Of a stretch of 40,963 bases of DNA, positions 1-9,510 are shown in pieces. Both the position numbers and the translations under genes were made by a program. The first letter of the stretch is position 1. Each line of letters starts with the position of its first letter. This DNA is from Legionellaceae bacterium (GTDB taxonomy: Bacteria > Pseudomonadota > Gammaproteobacteria > Legionellales > Legionellaceae), in NCBI GenBank assembly GCA_029213075.1, contig JARGPO010000061.1:1-40963 (forward strand), in the 5' to 3' direction. A model generated the notes under the pieces. The model did not search any database. It saw only the letters and a program-made list of their open reading frames with translations, and was not told the origin of the DNA.

Positions 1-193
1 CTTTTCTATAACTGATAAGTAGGGAGTCCATAACTCTTGCATAAATCATCCAATCCTTTAGAAAATATCGATGTCTAACTATTAAAATACGCATATCATA
101 CCATCATTAGTCACTTAACCGAATGCCATTGATTGTCAACAGACCCTACTAATTAAGACAAAGATGCTGGGTGTTCATTAACTCAAAAAAACC
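1..193. other. Window edge without a recognisable gene
   Basis: No open frame with coding character was seen between the window edge and the transposase remnant. The stretch may be decayed insertion-sequence DNA, because the transposase similarity begins at about 194 with no start codon. This is an inference. Confidence 0.3.
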
Positions 194-374
194 GATAGCT
201 CACGAATTAATGACCGTTGCGAAGAGTTTGATAAGGGACATGGTCGAATTGAACACCGGCTCTGTTATGTAAGCGACCAGATTGATTGGATAAAACAACG
301 AAAAAAAATGGCGAGACTTGAAAACAATAGTTATGGTTGAGTGCGGATCACGATTGGCGATAAAAATAGCATAG
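194..374 (+). pseudogene. ISAs1-family transposase remnant, frameshifted
   Basis: Translation from 194 gives a segment containing DKGHGRIEHR and then QIDWIKQRKK, after which the frame is lost. In the next frame, from 309, it continues as WRDLKTIVMVE up to a stop at 372-374. The order HGRIE, then (D/Q)IDW, then W..LK.I.MVE is the signature of the middle of ISAs1-type (H-repeat) DDE transposases. The break lies in a run of eight A at 301-308, where one extra A would explain the shift. Upstream of 194 the frame has stops, and no terminal repeats were found. It is an old internal fragment, not an active element. Confidence 0.7.
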
Positions 375-453
375 AGCCATAAAAAATAACATGGAAACCA
401 TGCCGAATATGAACTATTGTTAGTGTATGTACATTTAATTCATCACGTCACAT

Positions 454-1605
454 ATGCCAAAATTGGGAGTTCATCAACTCAGAAATAACAGCATTTACTT
501 TCTTGAAGAAACGCTTGCAAATCGTATTGATTTTGCTTGGGAAGTCTATTCAGGTGAAAAATACTCAGATGAATATCGAAAACCAGCATTAAAATTCCTC
601 CTTTATGCCTTAGATATTACTCATCATGAAAACATCAATGAGCAACTAATTAAATTAATGAAGGATCGTAGTACACACAAAGAAAATAACCCTGAATATA
701 TCCCAGGAAAATCACCAACACGTATCCCCTTTGATCCTAAAACAACCCTCCCCGAAAAAACAATAGCCCATGGGCAAACAGAAAACCTAGACATTAAAAA
801 CGCAATTATAAGAGGTGAACTTTTAGATGTTAATGAACGATCAAAAGCCATAGATCAGAAAGAGAAGACTGTTTTTTTAAAAGCTAAAGGACGGGCCGAA
901 CACCAGGTTTTGATACATAGCGGAAAACTTACCATGAGAGGTAAACCTTTTGATTCATCAGGCATGATTGCTCATGATAAAAGAGGATTCGCGGCATTTA
1001 CCTTAAATGCAAATGGTGAGTTATCCGTATTTAAGCATAAAAATATGCGTGACAGATATGCTCACTCCAGTATGAATGCAGGCAAACCTGTTGTAGCCGC
1101 TGGTGAGTTTCAGGTTGAAGGTGGTGTTGTAAAAGCAATAAACACTCATAGTGGGCATTATGCCCCAAGCTTATTTAGTGTATATAGGTTTTTAGAGCAT
1201 CTTTCTCAACATCAAGTGGACATCAGTCAAACCAAAGTCATTACCCAACAAAATCCCTCCGAGTTTATACAAGACATTCATTCCACACCATTTGAGTATA
1301 TGCATACTTATGAGCAATATTACGCAACCGATGCAAGCGAGCTCTACAACAAACTGGATGCGGTGATTAATAAAAACCTTTCCTCCATCCAAGAACAACT
1401 TCAAAACTATGAAAAAAGTAGTTTTACCTCCTTACTCAAATTTAAAGATATGTTGACCGGTTCAAACTTAACTGAGAAAAAAGCCACCATCGCCGCAGCA
1501 CTCCAGGAAGAAATTAAAAATTTTAGACCTAAACTCAAAGGCTTACAGGGAGAGGAGCTTGCAAGCAAAGTTGAAGAATTAAATAATATCATATTCAAAA
1601 TATGA
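454..1605 (+). CDS. Effector-like protein with HSS/GE/SGHY domain; C-terminus frameshifted
   Basis: A 383-residue soluble protein with no signal peptide or membrane segment. Residues about 150-260 hold a domain with HSSM (204-207), AGE (216-218) and SGHY (233-236) followed by a helical stretch. I recall this pattern from many uncharacterised Legionella-type proteins, some listed as effector candidates; its biochemical role is not known to me. The C-terminal third is helical and charged. No Shine-Dalgarno sequence precedes the ATG, and the gene lies only about 80 nt after a transposase remnant, so the 5' end could be truncated or the start wrong. The reading frame ends at 1605, but a coding-like tail continues in the next frame to 1795 (separate entry), so the gene is probably frameshifted. 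The existence of the ORF is well supported; its function is unknown. Confidence 0.6.
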   Translation: MPKLGVHQLRNNSIYFLEETLANRIDFAWEVYSGEKYSDEYRKPALKFLLYALDITHHENINEQLIKLMKDRSTHKENNPEYIPGKSPTRIPFDPKTTLPEKTIAHGQTENLDIKNAIIRGELLDVNERSKAIDQKEKTVFLKAKGRAEHQVLIHSGKLTMRGKPFDSSGMIAHDKRGFAAFTLNANGELSVFKHKNMRDRYAHSSMNAGKPVVAAGEFQVEGGVVKAINTHSGHYAPSLFSVYRFLEHLSQHQVDISQTKVITQQNPSEFIQDIHSTPFEYMHTYEQYYATDASELYNKLDAVINKNLSSIQEQLQNYEKSSFTSLLKFKDMLTGSNLTEKKATIAAALQEEIKNFRPKLKGLQGEELASKVEELNNIIFKI

Positions 1606-1795
1606 AGCCCTAAATCAAGAAGTCTCTACTGCACATCATAAAAAAGAATCGTCAGGTCGGCTGCAAGAAAAAATGACAAACTTCAAACAACAATTAGAAG
1701 AGATAAAATCAGAAACTAAAAAAGAAGAGCGTAAGCAAGATGCAGAGCAAGACATTGAGGAAGAACGGGCAGAGATTTTTAAAAAATTATTCTGA
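1583..1795 (+). pseudogene. Out-of-frame coiled-coil tail of the preceding gene
   Basis: In the +1 frame relative to the gene ending at 1605, an open stretch runs from after the stop at 1580-1582 to a TGA at 1793-1795. It encodes about 70 residues rich in E, K and Q (for example NFKQQLEEIKSETKKEERKQ), a clear helical, coiled-coil composition that continues the character of the upstream C-terminus. It has no start codon of its own near the overlap. One inserted base, or two deleted, between 1582 and 1605 would join the two frames into a protein of about 446 residues. A sequencing error cannot be excluded. Confidence 0.6.
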
Positions 1796-1828
1796 GAAAA
1801 GCACTTGCGTCACACACATACTTTCGAG

Positions 1829-1846
1829 AGGGTTTTGGTTAACCCT
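1829..1846 (+). terminator. Weak candidate terminator hairpin
   Basis: AGGGTT and AACCCT form a 6-bp stem around a 6-nt loop, about 34 nt after the end of the frameshifted gene. The downstream T-run is short (TTTT at 1851-1854). A second inverted repeat, GGCTCAT at 1855-1861 with ATGAGCC at 1886-1892, follows directly. Either could end transcription, and neither is a classical intrinsic terminator. Confidence 0.3.
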
Positions 1847-1892
1847 ACCATTTTGGCTCATTTTAGTAGCCGGGTAAAAGGGAGGATGAGCC

Positions 1893-2143
1893 CATATCTT
1901 TGCCCTAGCATTTAACGGTAGCCGGTATCATTTTACACCAATCAAGCCTAAATTAATAAGATGCTTTACAGTTAATCTATATTTATTCGGCGAATAAAAG
2001 CAAGAGACAATCCATTATTGAAAGGAGCTCGTCGATTAGCGCTGAAAGATAATGACCTGGTGAGTTGCACTTTGCGTTAAAAAAATACCAACAAGTAATA
2101 AATAATGATACAATGCACTAAATGTATTTTTTAAGAAGTTGGT
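1893..2143. other. Intergenic region, possibly decayed coding DNA
   Basis: No intact gene was seen. A short open frame from about 1976 to 2080 on the plus strand contains the string LLKGARRLALKDNDL and ends in TAA, but it has no start codon. It may be the tail of a lost gene or transposase, and I could not assign it. Confidence 0.3.
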
Positions 2144-4018
2144 ATGCCAGTAATTAATGTTGAGCACAATGTAATTCATATTACGGATCTAGAGGGTGAT
2201 AAAAAGCACTTATTAAACAATTTAAGGTTACTTGGTGTGTCTGTAATGCTCATAGATAGAGCTGATGGTGGTATAGGAGAATATATAAATTTACCAGAAA
2301 ACACTTCTTTAGTTTTTGGTGGTGATTTAGTTGATGGTAAATATGATGAGCAGTTATTAGATTTACTTCTTAATACCAAGGATATTTGTGGTGACAGGGT
2401 CACTTTAATTGCTGGAAATAGGGATTTAAATAAGATCCGCTGGCCGCTTGAAGTAACGGATACACATCCTTTGGCTTTGGTTCAAAAAGAAAGCCAATTA
2501 TCAGTGGTTGATATTCAAAAAACTGGTCCAGAAAGAGACACTAGTTTGCCATGGGTTGATAATAATAAACCTATCTTTATCGCTTTTCTTGCAGCGCATT
2601 ATCAATGTGAGATATCAGTTGTGATTGAGAAGTTTAGTGTTGAGACAACTTTGCAACAAAAAATATTTTATGCTAAGTGGATGTTGGGTAATACCATGGG
2701 GGCGCCTTTTGCATGGCGGCAGAGAGCAGAATATTTGCGTGAAGAAAAAGGGATTGAAGAACCGACAGATGTTGATATTTTTAATTCTTTTAATTCTCAG
2801 TACGATATCGATGGTCCTGTTTTTAAGTATTTAAACCAAGCCAAAATGATTGATATTCGAGGAAATACCGCTTATATGCATGGTGGTTTAAATGAACATA
2901 GCTTTAATCCAACATTAAATGGTATTAGTTATAGTTTTCAAAGTATCCTTGAACTACAACATGGGTTAAATACTTGGTTGAGTAATTTTATAGGGTTATA
3001 TCAACAGTGTGGTCGTTTTTTGTGTTTGGAAAACGCATATAATGGGAAGGTATTTTCTCCACTGGATACTTATATACTCCAGGAAAAAGACAGAATTGAT
3101 GACATGATGTTACCTAGACGTGCACAAAGAGAGACAGTAATTACTAACAACTCTATGAGTTCTAAAGATGGGATGCAAACACCTAAAGATTTCAATGTCC
3201 TAAGGAAGTTATCAAGAAGCCATGTCTATCGTTTGGGGACAGGGCATCAACCTCATATTAATATTCCTGGTGTGGCGGTAGATTATGAACTGGATGTAGA
3301 AAATAAGTGCATTAAAGGGTTTCAATCTCTCGTCTCAGATACGTGTAAATTACAAAGTGGAAATCAGGCTGAGGCAGTTCTGATAAAAGAAGTCACGAGC
3401 TATAATGTAGTTGATGAAGATGATGTATTAGGAGAGAGTAATAGAATAGGTTATGTTAGTTATATTGATAGAGTTGTGCATGACAAAGATGGCAATGAAA
3501 TTATTAATATGAGAATGCCTGGCATTGATATGACTGGAGGGGTTTATAGTTCAAGCGGTATCCCTCTCAGAATGGAAGATTATTTGCAAACAGATGAGCA
3601 GCTGGTTGGTTATGCTATTACACTGCCAGAAGAATTAAAGTTGACTGAGGATAGTAAAAATAAATTATTTATGAGCGGTTATGAAATAACGGCTTTAAAT
3701 AAGACTGAAAATGGAGAATCAGAGTTTGTTGTTTGTAGAGCAGGAACTCCAGCTGAAGCATTTCAGTTTAATGTACAATCTCTATCAAGCGATTTTGTGA
3801 GAAGATTATTTTGCGAGCAAGCGAACCATAAAATTAAGCAGTCCATGTTATTGCTTCAAAGTATGACAGCCACATCGGAGGTTAATCAAGTTGCTGTTTC
3901 AAGTACAGGGCATGGTGTTTTTAATTTTGCACCACCTGTAGAAGCTGCTCATTCGGCAAAGCAGGGACTTAGTGGCGATGCGACAGAAGAGAGAAAATTT
4001 AAGAGTCAAAAAACATAG
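2144..4018 (+). CDS. PPP-like metallophosphoesterase, effector candidate
   Basis: A 624-residue soluble protein. The N-terminal ~400 residues carry a degenerate PPP/calcineurin-type metal-site series in the expected order: DLEGD (15-19), GGDLVDG (59-65), GNRDLNK (91-97), HGG (246-248) and GTGHQPH (365-371). GNRD replaces the GNHE of classical phosphatases. The segment TMGAPFAWRQR (184-194) also recalls a family of Legionella-type phosphatase-like proteins with GNRD. Predicted activity is metal-dependent phosphomonoester hydrolysis on an unknown substrate. Residues 400-624 have no domain I can name and end in a polar tail. There is no signal peptide. It stands alone between accessory DNA and recN, which suits an accessory or translocated protein, but secretion is only an inference. 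Confidence 0.6.
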   Translation: MPVINVEHNVIHITDLEGDKKHLLNNLRLLGVSVMLIDRADGGIGEYINLPENTSLVFGGDLVDGKYDEQLLDLLLNTKDICGDRVTLIAGNRDLNKIRWPLEVTDTHPLALVQKESQLSVVDIQKTGPERDTSLPWVDNNKPIFIAFLAAHYQCEISVVIEKFSVETTLQQKIFYAKWMLGNTMGAPFAWRQRAEYLREEKGIEEPTDVDIFNSFNSQYDIDGPVFKYLNQAKMIDIRGNTAYMHGGLNEHSFNPTLNGISYSFQSILELQHGLNTWLSNFIGLYQQCGRFLCLENAYNGKVFSPLDTYILQEKDRIDDMMLPRRAQRETVITNNSMSSKDGMQTPKDFNVLRKLSRSHVYRLGTGHQPHINIPGVAVDYELDVENKCIKGFQSLVSDTCKLQSGNQAEAVLIKEVTSYNVVDEDDVLGESNRIGYVSYIDRVVHDKDGNEIINMRMPGIDMTGGVYSSSGIPLRMEDYLQTDEQLVGYAITLPEELKLTEDSKNKLFMSGYEITALNKTENGESEFVVCRAGTPAEAFQFNVQSLSSDFVRRLFCEQANHKIKQSMLLLQSMTATSEVNQVAVSSTGHGVFNFAPPVEAAHSAKQGLSGDATEERKFKSQKT

Positions 4019-4117
4019 TTTTTAATTTACGCCATGAGACTTCTAATCGTTTTATTTTCAAGATAATAGCTCCCGCCCGGGTGAGAGACTAAGGGTCTAG
4101 CAAATGAAAGGTATGTT

Positions 4118-5782
4118 TTATACCTCGATATTTAGTAGTTCTTCGGCGTGTAGAATGGTTTGTTCAGTTATTTTTAATCCGCCAAGCATACGCGCTATTT
4201 CATCTACTTTATCTTTGCCTAGAAGTGGTTCGACATTGGTATAAGTTTGTTGTTTTTCAATATGTTTTTTTACTACAAAATGATTATGGGCGCTCGCTGC
4301 AACTTGTGGTTGGTGCGTTACACAAAACACTTGCAATCGATCACTTAACTTGCGAAGAAGCTGGCCAACTAATGCTGATGTCGCACCTCCAATTCCAACA
4401 TCTACTTCATCAAATAATAAAGTTGGGGTTGATCCTCTTTGAGCTGTTATCATTTGAATTGCGAGGCTAATTCTTGATAACTCACCGCCTGATATAATTT
4501 TTGCGAGAGAATCTTTTGCCATTCCAGGGTTGGTACAGACTTTATATTCAACACGGTCCAATCCATGTGGATGCATTTTATCTAGACGAGAAATTTCTAT
4601 TTCCACAAAGCCTTTTGGCATGCCTAGGTTTCTAATTATTTCAGTGATTTCACTAGCCAGTTTTTCAGCGTGTTTTGCACGAGACTCGCTAAGTAAATTA
4701 GCAGACTTATTATATGCTATCTGAGATTTTTGAAATTCTAGTTTAAGCTCAGTATGTTTTTCCTGGGTGTTAGTTAAGTCATCTTGTTCTTGTTGTAATT
4801 CTGATACCTTGGCTGATAGCTGTTTTACGTCAATGTGATATTTGCGTGCCACGCGATGAAGCTCACCCATGCGTAGTTCAATGGCCTCTAGTCTTTCTGG
4901 GTCTAGTTGAATTTGCGATGAGAAAGATACAACTTCATTAAAGGCCTCATCACATTGAATTAAGGCGTTGTTTATCATTTCAATAGCATTTTTTATATAG
5001 ATATTTTCTTCAGGCAAAAGCTGCAGGTTGTGGGATATACCACTTAAAAGTTGGTGCACGTTTGGCGTGTCATCTGCTTGTAGAGCATCAGATATATTTT
5101 TAATATGCTCTAGGTATTCTCGCGCATGATGCAGAAGCTGATGTTCTTCGTGAATTGACTCAACTTCATTTTCTTGGAGAGCTAAACTATTTAGTTCATC
5201 AATTTGAAATTGTAGCAAATTTCCTTTATCGGTATCTTGGGTTTTATTTTCTATAATAGCAATTTTCTTTTCTAGATCATGACATAGTTGATAATTATTT
5301 AGGGTTTCTTTTAGAAGTTGATGATGTTTTGCATATTCATCTAGCTGCTTTCTATGGGTTGCATGCTTTAAAAGTGTTTGATGCTGATGTTGGCCATGAA
5401 TATCAACTAATGTTTCACTTAGCTCTTTAACCTTATGTAGTGAAAAAGCAATGCCGTTGATGTAGGACTTAGAACGTCCCTCAGTATAGATGACTCTTCT
5501 TAAAAATACTTCACCCTCATCAAATTCAATGTCGTTATCATTTAGCCAATATGCAGATTGAGATGTTGAAGAAATAGTAAATCGAGCCTGAATATCGCAT
5601 TTTTGCGCGCCAGTTCTGACTACTGATGAGTCAGCCCTCTCGCCAAGAGCAAGCATTAAAGCATCAATCATAATTGATTTACCCGCACCAGTTTCACCAG
5701 TAAAAGCGGTCATTTTATCAGCAAAATCTAGTTCTAGATGAGATACTATGGCAAAATTTTCAATATACAATGAATTGAGCAT
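4118..5782 (-). CDS. recN: DNA repair protein RecN
   Basis: SMC-like ATPase that acts on double-strand breaks during RecA-dependent repair in the cytoplasm. The Walker A motif GETGAGKS is at residues 29-36. The middle third is a long helical coiled-coil region, and the C-terminal head has the ABC signature ISGGELSR, the Walker B LLFDEVDVGIGG and the switch THQPQVA. At 554 residues it is the usual RecN length. The start MLNSLYIENFA matches the family N-terminus. The gene begins 3 nt after the nadK stop, so it is the third gene of a typA-nadK-recN transcription unit. In Escherichia coli recN is LexA-controlled with its own promoter; no room for one exists upstream here, so SOS control would have to act from elsewhere. 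Confidence 0.96.
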   Translation of the reverse strand: MLNSLYIENFAIVSHLELDFADKMTAFTGETGAGKSIMIDALMLALGERADSSVVRTGAQKCDIQARFTISSTSQSAYWLNDNDIEFDEGEVFLRRVIYTEGRSKSYINGIAFSLHKVKELSETLVDIHGQHQHQTLLKHATHRKQLDEYAKHHQLLKETLNNYQLCHDLEKKIAIIENKTQDTDKGNLLQFQIDELNSLALQENEVESIHEEHQLLHHAREYLEHIKNISDALQADDTPNVHQLLSGISHNLQLLPEENIYIKNAIEMINNALIQCDEAFNEVVSFSSQIQLDPERLEAIELRMGELHRVARKYHIDVKQLSAKVSELQQEQDDLTNTQEKHTELKLEFQKSQIAYNKSANLLSESRAKHAEKLASEITEIIRNLGMPKGFVEIEISRLDKMHPHGLDRVEYKVCTNPGMAKDSLAKIISGGELSRISLAIQMITAQRGSTPTLLFDEVDVGIGGATSALVGQLLRKLSDRLQVFCVTHQPQVAASAHNHFVVKKHIEKQQTYTNVEPLLGKDKVDEIARMLGGLKITEQTILHAEELLNIEV

Positions 5783-5785
5783 CTT

Positions 5786-6670
5786 TTATCCTCTTGATCC
5801 CCAGCCAAGTTTAGTTTGTAGTGTATCATAATAATGGTAATCAATTGGATGTAATAAATGTAACTTTTGCTCGTGCTTTTCTATGGTTATTATTTGCCCA
5901 GGCTTGATCACGTTTGATTTGTTGCCATCACAGCTAATTTGTAAGCTACTGTCATTGTCATCGCTAATATGTAACTCGATGATTGACTGCCCATCGACGA
6001 CAAGTGGACGAGAACTGAGACTGTGAGAAAACATTGGTACCATAGCTATGGCATCTAGATCTGGATGCATAATTGGTCCGCCAGCCGACAATGCATAGGC
6101 AGTAGATCCAGTTGGGGTTGCTAGAATTAAACCATCGGCACGATAGTGGCTAACAAATTGCTTGTTAATATAAACATCAAAAGTGATAAGTCTAGTTTCA
6201 TTGCCGCGACTTAAAACCACATCGTTTAATGCACCATTATTAATAGATTCTTTAGTTTTTCCATCCGTATGGACATGCAATAAAGTGCGGTATTCTTCGG
6301 TATAGTTACCAGTTAAAACACAAGTTAATTGATTCTCAAAATCATTAGGAGATATATCGGTTAGAAATCCTAGATAACCGCGGTTCACGCCAATGACAGG
6401 AATGTTATATTGAATCGCAATCTTTGCGGCAGAGAGTAAACTGCCGTCACCACCAACAACCAACATTAAATCGCTTTTTGATTGTAATTGTTCGCGCGGC
6501 ATTAACGGCAAATTTAAATTAAAACACTCAGCTGTATCTTTATCAATATAGGATTCAAACGCCTGACTTTGCAAAAATGTTACCAAATGTTGCAACGTAT
6601 CGTTGATATCTTGGTTAGCTCTTATTTGACGAGCATATAAAATAACACGTTTGAATCCTTTTTTAGCCAT
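5786..6670 (-). CDS. nadK: NAD kinase
   Basis: Phosphorylates NAD to NADP using ATP or polyphosphate, and is the only route to NADP. The protein is 294 residues, the usual bacterial length. GGDGS (73-77) is the nucleotide-binding and catalytic motif, followed by [10 protein letters not shown] and by the conserved [15 protein letters not shown] block that forms the NAD site. It lies 5 nt downstream of typA and 3 nt upstream of recN on the same strand; nadK-recN adjacency is common in gammaproteobacteria. Confidence 0.96.
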   Translation of the reverse strand: MAKKGFKRVILYARQIRANQDINDTLQHLVTFLQSQAFESYIDKDTAECFNLNLPLMPREQLQSKSDLMLVVGGDGSLLSAAKIAIQYNIPVIGVNRGYLGFLTDISPNDFENQLTCVLTGNYTEEYRTLLHVHTDGKTKESINNGALNDVVLSRGNETRLITFDVYINKQFVSHYRADGLILATPTGSTAYALSAGGPIMHPDLDAIAMVPMFSHSLSSRPLVVDGQSIIELHISDDNDSSLQISCDGNKSNVIKPGQIITIEKHEQKLHLLHPIDYHYYDTLQTKLGWGSRG

Positions 6671-6675
6671 AATAG

Positions 6676-8511
6676 TTAGTTAGCATCCTCGTTTTTATTA
6701 GATGATCGCATAGTTCTCTTGCGATCGTGCTCTTTTAGCTCTTTTTTACGCAATCTGATACTGTCAGGCGTAACTTCTACTAACTCGTCATCATCAATAA
6801 ATTCTAATGCTTGTTCAAGAGTGTATTTAATCGCCGGTGTTAGAACAATATTCTCATCTGTTCCGGAGGCACGCATGTTTGTTAGTTGTTTTTCTTTTGT
6901 AACATTTACGACTAAATCATTGTCACGAGTGTGAATACCAACAATCATACCTTCATAACAGACAGTTTGTGGCCCAATAAACAGCTTACCACGTTCTTGT
7001 AGGTTATATAAAGCAAATCCTCTTGATGTTCCTGAGCAATTAGAAAGTAATACGCCGTTATTACGTTTGCCAAGTTTGCCTTTAAAAGCAGGGCCATAAT
7101 GGTCATATACGTGATAAATTAAGCCGGTACCAGACGTAGCTGATAAGAACTCGGTGTGAAAACCAATTAAACCACGAGTTGGGATGTGATAATCAAGACG
7201 AACTCTACCCTTACCATCCGGGACCATATTTTGTAGCTCACCACGTCTTTCACCTAATTTTTCCATGATACTGCCTTGATGATTTTCTTCAACATCGACA
7301 GTTAAGCTTTCATACGGTTCTAAGGTGACACCATCTTCTTCCTTCATGATTACTTCAGGCTTGCAGATAGCTAGTTCATATCCTTCACGACGCATTGTCT
7401 CAATTAAAATAGATAGATGAAGCTCACCACGTCCAGACACTCTGAATTTATCAGGATCTTCTGTATCTTCAACACGTAGTGCCACATTGTGTAAAAGTTC
7501 AGTTTGTAATCTTTCACGGATTTTTCTACTTGTTACAAATTTTCCTTCCTGACCTGCAAAAGGAGAATCATTAACTTGGAATGTCATGCTAATAGTTGGC
7601 TCATCTACCGTAAGAGGAGGTAGTGCTTCAACAGTTTGTGGGTCACAAATAGTATCGGAGATATTTAGTTGCTCAATTCCAGTGATAGCTATAATATCAC
7701 CAGCTCGAGCGGTATTGACTTCAACTCTTTCAAGACCTTTAAATCCAAGTAATTGTAATAATCTACCGCTGCGGATGTTGCCATCTTTATCAATAATTTT
7801 CACAGGAGATTTAGCACTAATATGACCTCTGCTGACCCGTCCTATACCAATTGTTCCTACATAAGATGAATAATCTAGAGAACTAATTTGCATTTGGAAT
7901 GGACCTTCAGGATCGACATCTGGAGCGGCAACGTTATCAACAATTGTTTGTAATAATGCTTGCATGTCAGATGCTTCATTTTCTAAATCTAACTGTGCAA
8001 AACCATTAAGAGCTGAGGCATATACAACAGGGAAATCTAACTGTTTATCATTAGCACCTAAATTATCAAATAAATCAAATACTTGGTCCATAACCCAATG
8101 AGGTCTGGCGCCTGGTCGGTCAATTTTATTGATAACTACTATCGGGTTTAATCCGCGAGCAAAAGCTTTTTGGGTAACAAAACGAGTTTGCGGCATTGGA
8201 CCATCCACAGCATCTACTAGTAATAAAACACTATCAACCATAGATAAAATACGTTCAACCTCACCACCAAAATCAGCATGTCCAGGGGTATCAACAATGT
8301 TGATTTGATAACCATTCCAGTGAACGCTAGTATTTTTAGCAAGAATAGTGATGCCACGTTCTTTTTCAAGAGCGTTAGAATCCATCATCCTTTCTGTTTT
8401 AGGAGCTCGTTCGTTTAATGTGCCGGTCTGTTCTAAAAGCTTGTCAACCAAAGTTGTTTTCCCGTGATCAACGTGAGCGATAATAGCAATATTACGTATT
8501 TTTTCTATCAT
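6676..8511 (-). CDS. typA: Translational GTPase TypA/BipA
   Basis: Ribosome-associated GTPase related to EF-G, involved in 50S assembly and growth under stress or cold. The G-domain shows AHVDHGKT (12-19), [14 protein letters not shown] and NKIDRP. Beta-barrel and EF-G-like domains follow, and the BipA-specific C-terminal domain includes RNNGVLLSN. At 611 residues it is full length. The start has AAGG six bases upstream. A good sigma70-like promoter precedes the gene, and it heads the typA-nadK-recN unit. Confidence 0.97.
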   Translation of the reverse strand: MIEKIRNIAIIAHVDHGKTTLVDKLLEQTGTLNERAPKTERMMDSNALEKERGITILAKNTSVHWNGYQINIVDTPGHADFGGEVERILSMVDSVLLLVDAVDGPMPQTRFVTQKAFARGLNPIVVINKIDRPGARPHWVMDQVFDLFDNLGANDKQLDFPVVYASALNGFAQLDLENEASDMQALLQTIVDNVAAPDVDPEGPFQMQISSLDYSSYVGTIGIGRVSRGHISAKSPVKIIDKDGNIRSGRLLQLLGFKGLERVEVNTARAGDIIAITGIEQLNISDTICDPQTVEALPPLTVDEPTISMTFQVNDSPFAGQEGKFVTSRKIRERLQTELLHNVALRVEDTEDPDKFRVSGRGELHLSILIETMRREGYELAICKPEVIMKEEDGVTLEPYESLTVDVEENHQGSIMEKLGERRGELQNMVPDGKGRVRLDYHIPTRGLIGFHTEFLSATSGTGLIYHVYDHYGPAFKGKLGKRNNGVLLSNCSGTSRGFALYNLQERGKLFIGPQTVCYEGMIVGIHTRDNDLVVNVTKEKQLTNMRASGTDENIVLTPAIKYTLEQALEFIDDDELVEVTPDSIRLRKKELKEHDRKRTMRSSNKNEDAN

Positions 8512-8605
8512 AATGGCCTTGTGTTAAGCAAAAAATATGTGCTAGGATTTTATATAAATAAATATAACTAGAGACATATAAGGTGAATTTGTTCATAGAT
8601 TTAGC

Positions 8606-8634
8606 ATTATACACTAATATAATGATTAAGACAA
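8606..8634 (-). promoter_or_regulatory. Sigma70-type promoter for typA-nadK-recN
   Basis: On the minus strand the -35 TTGTCT (8634-8629) and the -10 TATAAT (8611-8606) are separated by exactly 17 bp. Transcription would start near 8599, leaving a leader of about 88 nt before typA. Confidence 0.65.
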
Positions 8635-8687
8635 AATAGTTAGATATTAAATTCAGTAGTTTATATTTATATAATCAGCAATGTTCT

Positions 8688-8743
8688 CAAGCGCGGGCAT
8701 AACGACCGGATTGTTTTTTAAATGGTCATTGCTTCCGCGCTTG
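8688..8743. repeat. Interrupted palindrome downstream of sodB
   Basis: The arms CAAGCGCGG (8688-8696) and CCGCGCTTG (8735-8743) are perfect 9-bp inverted repeats. They are extended inwards by GCATAACGACC (8697-8707) against GGTCATTGC (8724-8732) with a small bulge. The GC-rich arms contrast with the AT-rich surroundings. It lies between the ends of sodB and the typA promoter and could act as the sodB terminator, although no long T-run follows. It could also be an interspersed palindromic repeat. Confidence 0.5.
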
Positions 8744-8776
8744 TGAATATTACCGATAGGTATTTATTTTTTGCCA

Positions 8777-9358
8777 TTAACCTTTGAAGTTTTGGCTAAC
8801 AAATTCCCAATTTACTAAGCTCCAGAATGCATTAATGTAATTTGGGCGCGCATTTCTATAATCTATATAATATGCATGCTCCCAAACGTCGCAGGTTAGC
8901 AGAGCTGTATCTCCATCTGTCATTGGTGTGCCAGCATTGCTGGTGCTAGAAAGTTTTAACTTGCCTTCGATATCTTGAACAAGCCATGCCCATCCAGAAC
9001 CAAAAGTTGTTGCGGCTGTTTTTGTGAATTGCTCTTTGAATTCTGCAAAGGATCCAAAAGTTTCATTAATTGCATCGGCTAGTTTACCTGTTGGCTCTCC
9101 ACCACCGTTTGGTGATAAGCAATGCCAGTAGAATGTATGATTCCAGACTTGAGCCGCATTATTAAACATTCCACCAGTTGATTTTTTGATTAAATCTTCA
9201 ATGGTCATTTCTGCAAATGGTGTTCCTTCAACTAAGTTGTTTAGATTTGTAACGTAGGCATTGTGATGTTTTCCATAATGGTACTCTAGAGTTTCTTTTG
9301 AGATGTGTGGAACTAGAGCATCCATTTCATATGGTAATGGCGGTAATGTAAATGGCAT
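8777..9358 (-). CDS. sodB: Superoxide dismutase [Fe]
   Basis: Cytoplasmic dismutation of superoxide to oxygen and hydrogen peroxide. The protein is 193 residues, the same length as E. coli SodB. The metal ligands fit: His27 in YHYGKHH, His74 in VWNHTFYW, and Asp and His in [13 protein letters not shown]. Gln70 in [11 protein letters not shown] is the position that marks iron rather than manganese enzymes. A strong ribosome site AGGAGA precedes the ATG. The gene is divergent from grxD-prx, so superoxide and peroxide defence sit back to back. Confidence 0.97.
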   Translation of the reverse strand: MPFTLPPLPYEMDALVPHISKETLEYHYGKHHNAYVTNLNNLVEGTPFAEMTIEDLIKKSTGGMFNNAAQVWNHTFYWHCLSPNGGGEPTGKLADAINETFGSFAEFKEQFTKTAATTFGSGWAWLVQDIEGKLKLSSTSNAGTPMTDGDTALLTCDVWEHAYYIDYRNARPNYINAFWSLVNWEFVSQNFKG

Positions 9359-9510
9359 TAGTTTCTCCTGTTATTGTTAATCAGCGATTCGCAGAGTATC
9401 ATATTTTTAGCATCTGGATAAATATCATTATGAAATTGCATTGATATTTGTTCTCGATTTCGCCATAATTGGCTCTCAGATGTAATTAAGACAGGCGTAT
9501 AGTAAATACT

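Noticed and set aside
171-490. Imperfect direct repeat TGGG(T/A)GTTCAT(T/C)AACTCA near 171 and 463
   Set aside because: 18 bp with two mismatches in AT-rich DNA may be chance, and nothing else supports a duplication.
1976-2080. Short frame containing LLKGARRLALKDNDL, considered as an ISL3-type transposase tail
   Set aside because: Too short and without other motifs; no terminal repeats. Kept only as possible decayed DNA.
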